Assembly (NCBI GenBank): GCA_964577835.1
Contig: CAZOBN010000046.1
Coordinates: forward strand, 1 to 23,446
DNA: 23,446 nt
Direction: 5' to 3'
Source: CAVVYA01 sp964577835
GTDB lineage: Bacteria > Pseudomonadota > Alphaproteobacteria > SMXQ01
Each line of letters opens with the position of its first letter. The first letter of the stretch is position 1. Both the position numbers and the translations under genes were made by a program. The notes under the pieces were generated by a model. That model had not been told where the DNA came from and did no database searches. It saw only the letters and a program-made list of their open reading frames with translations. Below are positions 22,990 to 23,446 of the stretch, piece by piece.

Positions 22990-23446
22990 TTAACCGATCA
23001 GTGCGCGGCATTGGTGAGGGGGGATCTGGACGCGGATGGTATCGCCGCGCTCCACCAGGTTGGAGGCGTGCAGCTTGAGCCGCATCATGGTCGCGCCCGG
23101 CATCTCGACCTGGTATTCCATCGCCTCGCCCATGAACAGGGCGGCCGCCACCTTGCCTTCCATCCGGTTGTCGCCCGGCTGGGAAGCGCCCGAATCCAGC
23201 GTGATATCCTCCGGGCGCACCACCACCGTCACCTTGTCCCCCACCTTGGCGCCCGCCGGCACCACGCAGGACAGGATGCCGCTCTTGGTCTCCACCATGC
23301 CGAGCCCGCTGCCGTTCGAGGGCAGGGTGACATGGCCGTCGAGGAAGTTGGTCAGGCCGATGAAGTTCGCCACAAAGCGCTCCTTGGGCGCCCGGTAGAT
23401 CTCGATCGGCGGCGCCTCCTGCACGATGCGGCCCTGGTCCATCACC
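22990..23446 (-). CDS. ABC transporter ATP-binding protein, C-terminal part (5' end outside window)
   Basis: About 151 residues of an FbpC/PotA-type ATPase enter from the right edge, beginning at VMDQGRIVQEAPPIEIY after the H-loop region and including the TOBE-type domain to HQCRALIG. It is about 95% identical in protein to the same part of the ATPase at 11923 (7 differences seen in 150). The nucleotide-binding motifs lie beyond the window. By analogy, a second permease and binding protein probably lie further right; that is inference. Confidence 0.92.
   Translation of the reverse strand, partial: VMDQGRIVQEAPPIEIYRAPKERFVANFIGLTNFLDGHVTLPSNGSGLGMVETKSGILSCVVPAGAKVGDKVTVVVRPEDITLDSGASQPGDNRMEGKVAAALFMGEAMEYQVEMPGATMMRLKLHASNLVERGDTIRVQIPPHQCRALIG
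22992..23446. repeat. Direct repeat, copy 2 (ABC ATPase 3' end, continues off the edge)
   Basis: Partner of 11925-12379, same orientation, about 93% identical by eye. The repeat is cut by the window edge, so its full length is unknown; it could cover the whole transporter. Confidence 0.9.

Noticed and set aside
1..23446. CRISPR arrays, insertion sequences, phage genes, toxin-antitoxin pairs
   Set aside because: No regularly spaced short repeats, transposase or integrase motifs, or characteristic small gene pairs were found on either strand.

Overview
The window looks like part of a GC-rich alphaproteobacterial chromosome, plausibly of the Rhodospirillales/Hyphomicrobiales type. The grounds are the high GC content, the glmU-glmS pair with a divergent gph-type phosphatase, a DUF3108 protein, and heavy use of GTG starts. 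The lineage is an inference from content; no taxonomic marker such as rRNA is present.

Left part (1-7690), chromosomal backbone. A truncated membrane sensor runs off the left edge (1-649, minus). glmS and glmU follow as a tight minus-strand operon for UDP-GlcNAc synthesis, divergent from a phosphoglycolate-phosphatase-like HAD gene. A DUF3108 periplasmic protein converges on that gene. Next come a tRNA-Val(CAC) with a near-consensus promoter and a TPR lipoprotein closed by a Rho-independent terminator.

Right part (7700-23446), accessory-looking and entirely on the minus strand. In transcription order it holds: the 3' end of an ABC ATPase entering from the right edge; a LysR regulator; and a roughly 10.7 kb gene run. 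The run encodes a VOC-Rieske fusion, a VOC protein, a double-VOC protein, a metal-ligand-poor M24 (creatinase-like) protein, a double-cupin protein, two solute-binding proteins, a fused AfuB/FbpB-type permease, an FbpC/PotA-type ATPase and a dienelactone-hydrolase-family protein, and ends at a strong terminator. The combination (oxygen/metal enzymes, two hydrolase-like enzymes, a dedicated ABC importer and a LysR regulator) suggests uptake and breakdown of an unidentified small organic, possibly aromatic, compound. The substrate cannot be read from the sequence.

Downstream of that run lies what I interpret as a decayed second copy of the same module: a VOC-Rieske gene broken by loss of one GC dinucleotide, an intact M24 paralogue, a third solute-binding paralogue, and a roughly 70-bp relic of the dienelactone hydrolase 3' end next to a related terminator. 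The relic shows that permease, ATPase and most of the hydrolase were probably deleted. The ATPase 3' portions at 11925-12379 and 22992-23446 are about 93% identical direct repeats 11,067 bp apart, framing the LysR-catabolic-transport block as a unit that could be duplicated or lost by homologous recombination. Tandem duplication, divergence and partial decay are the main story of this window.
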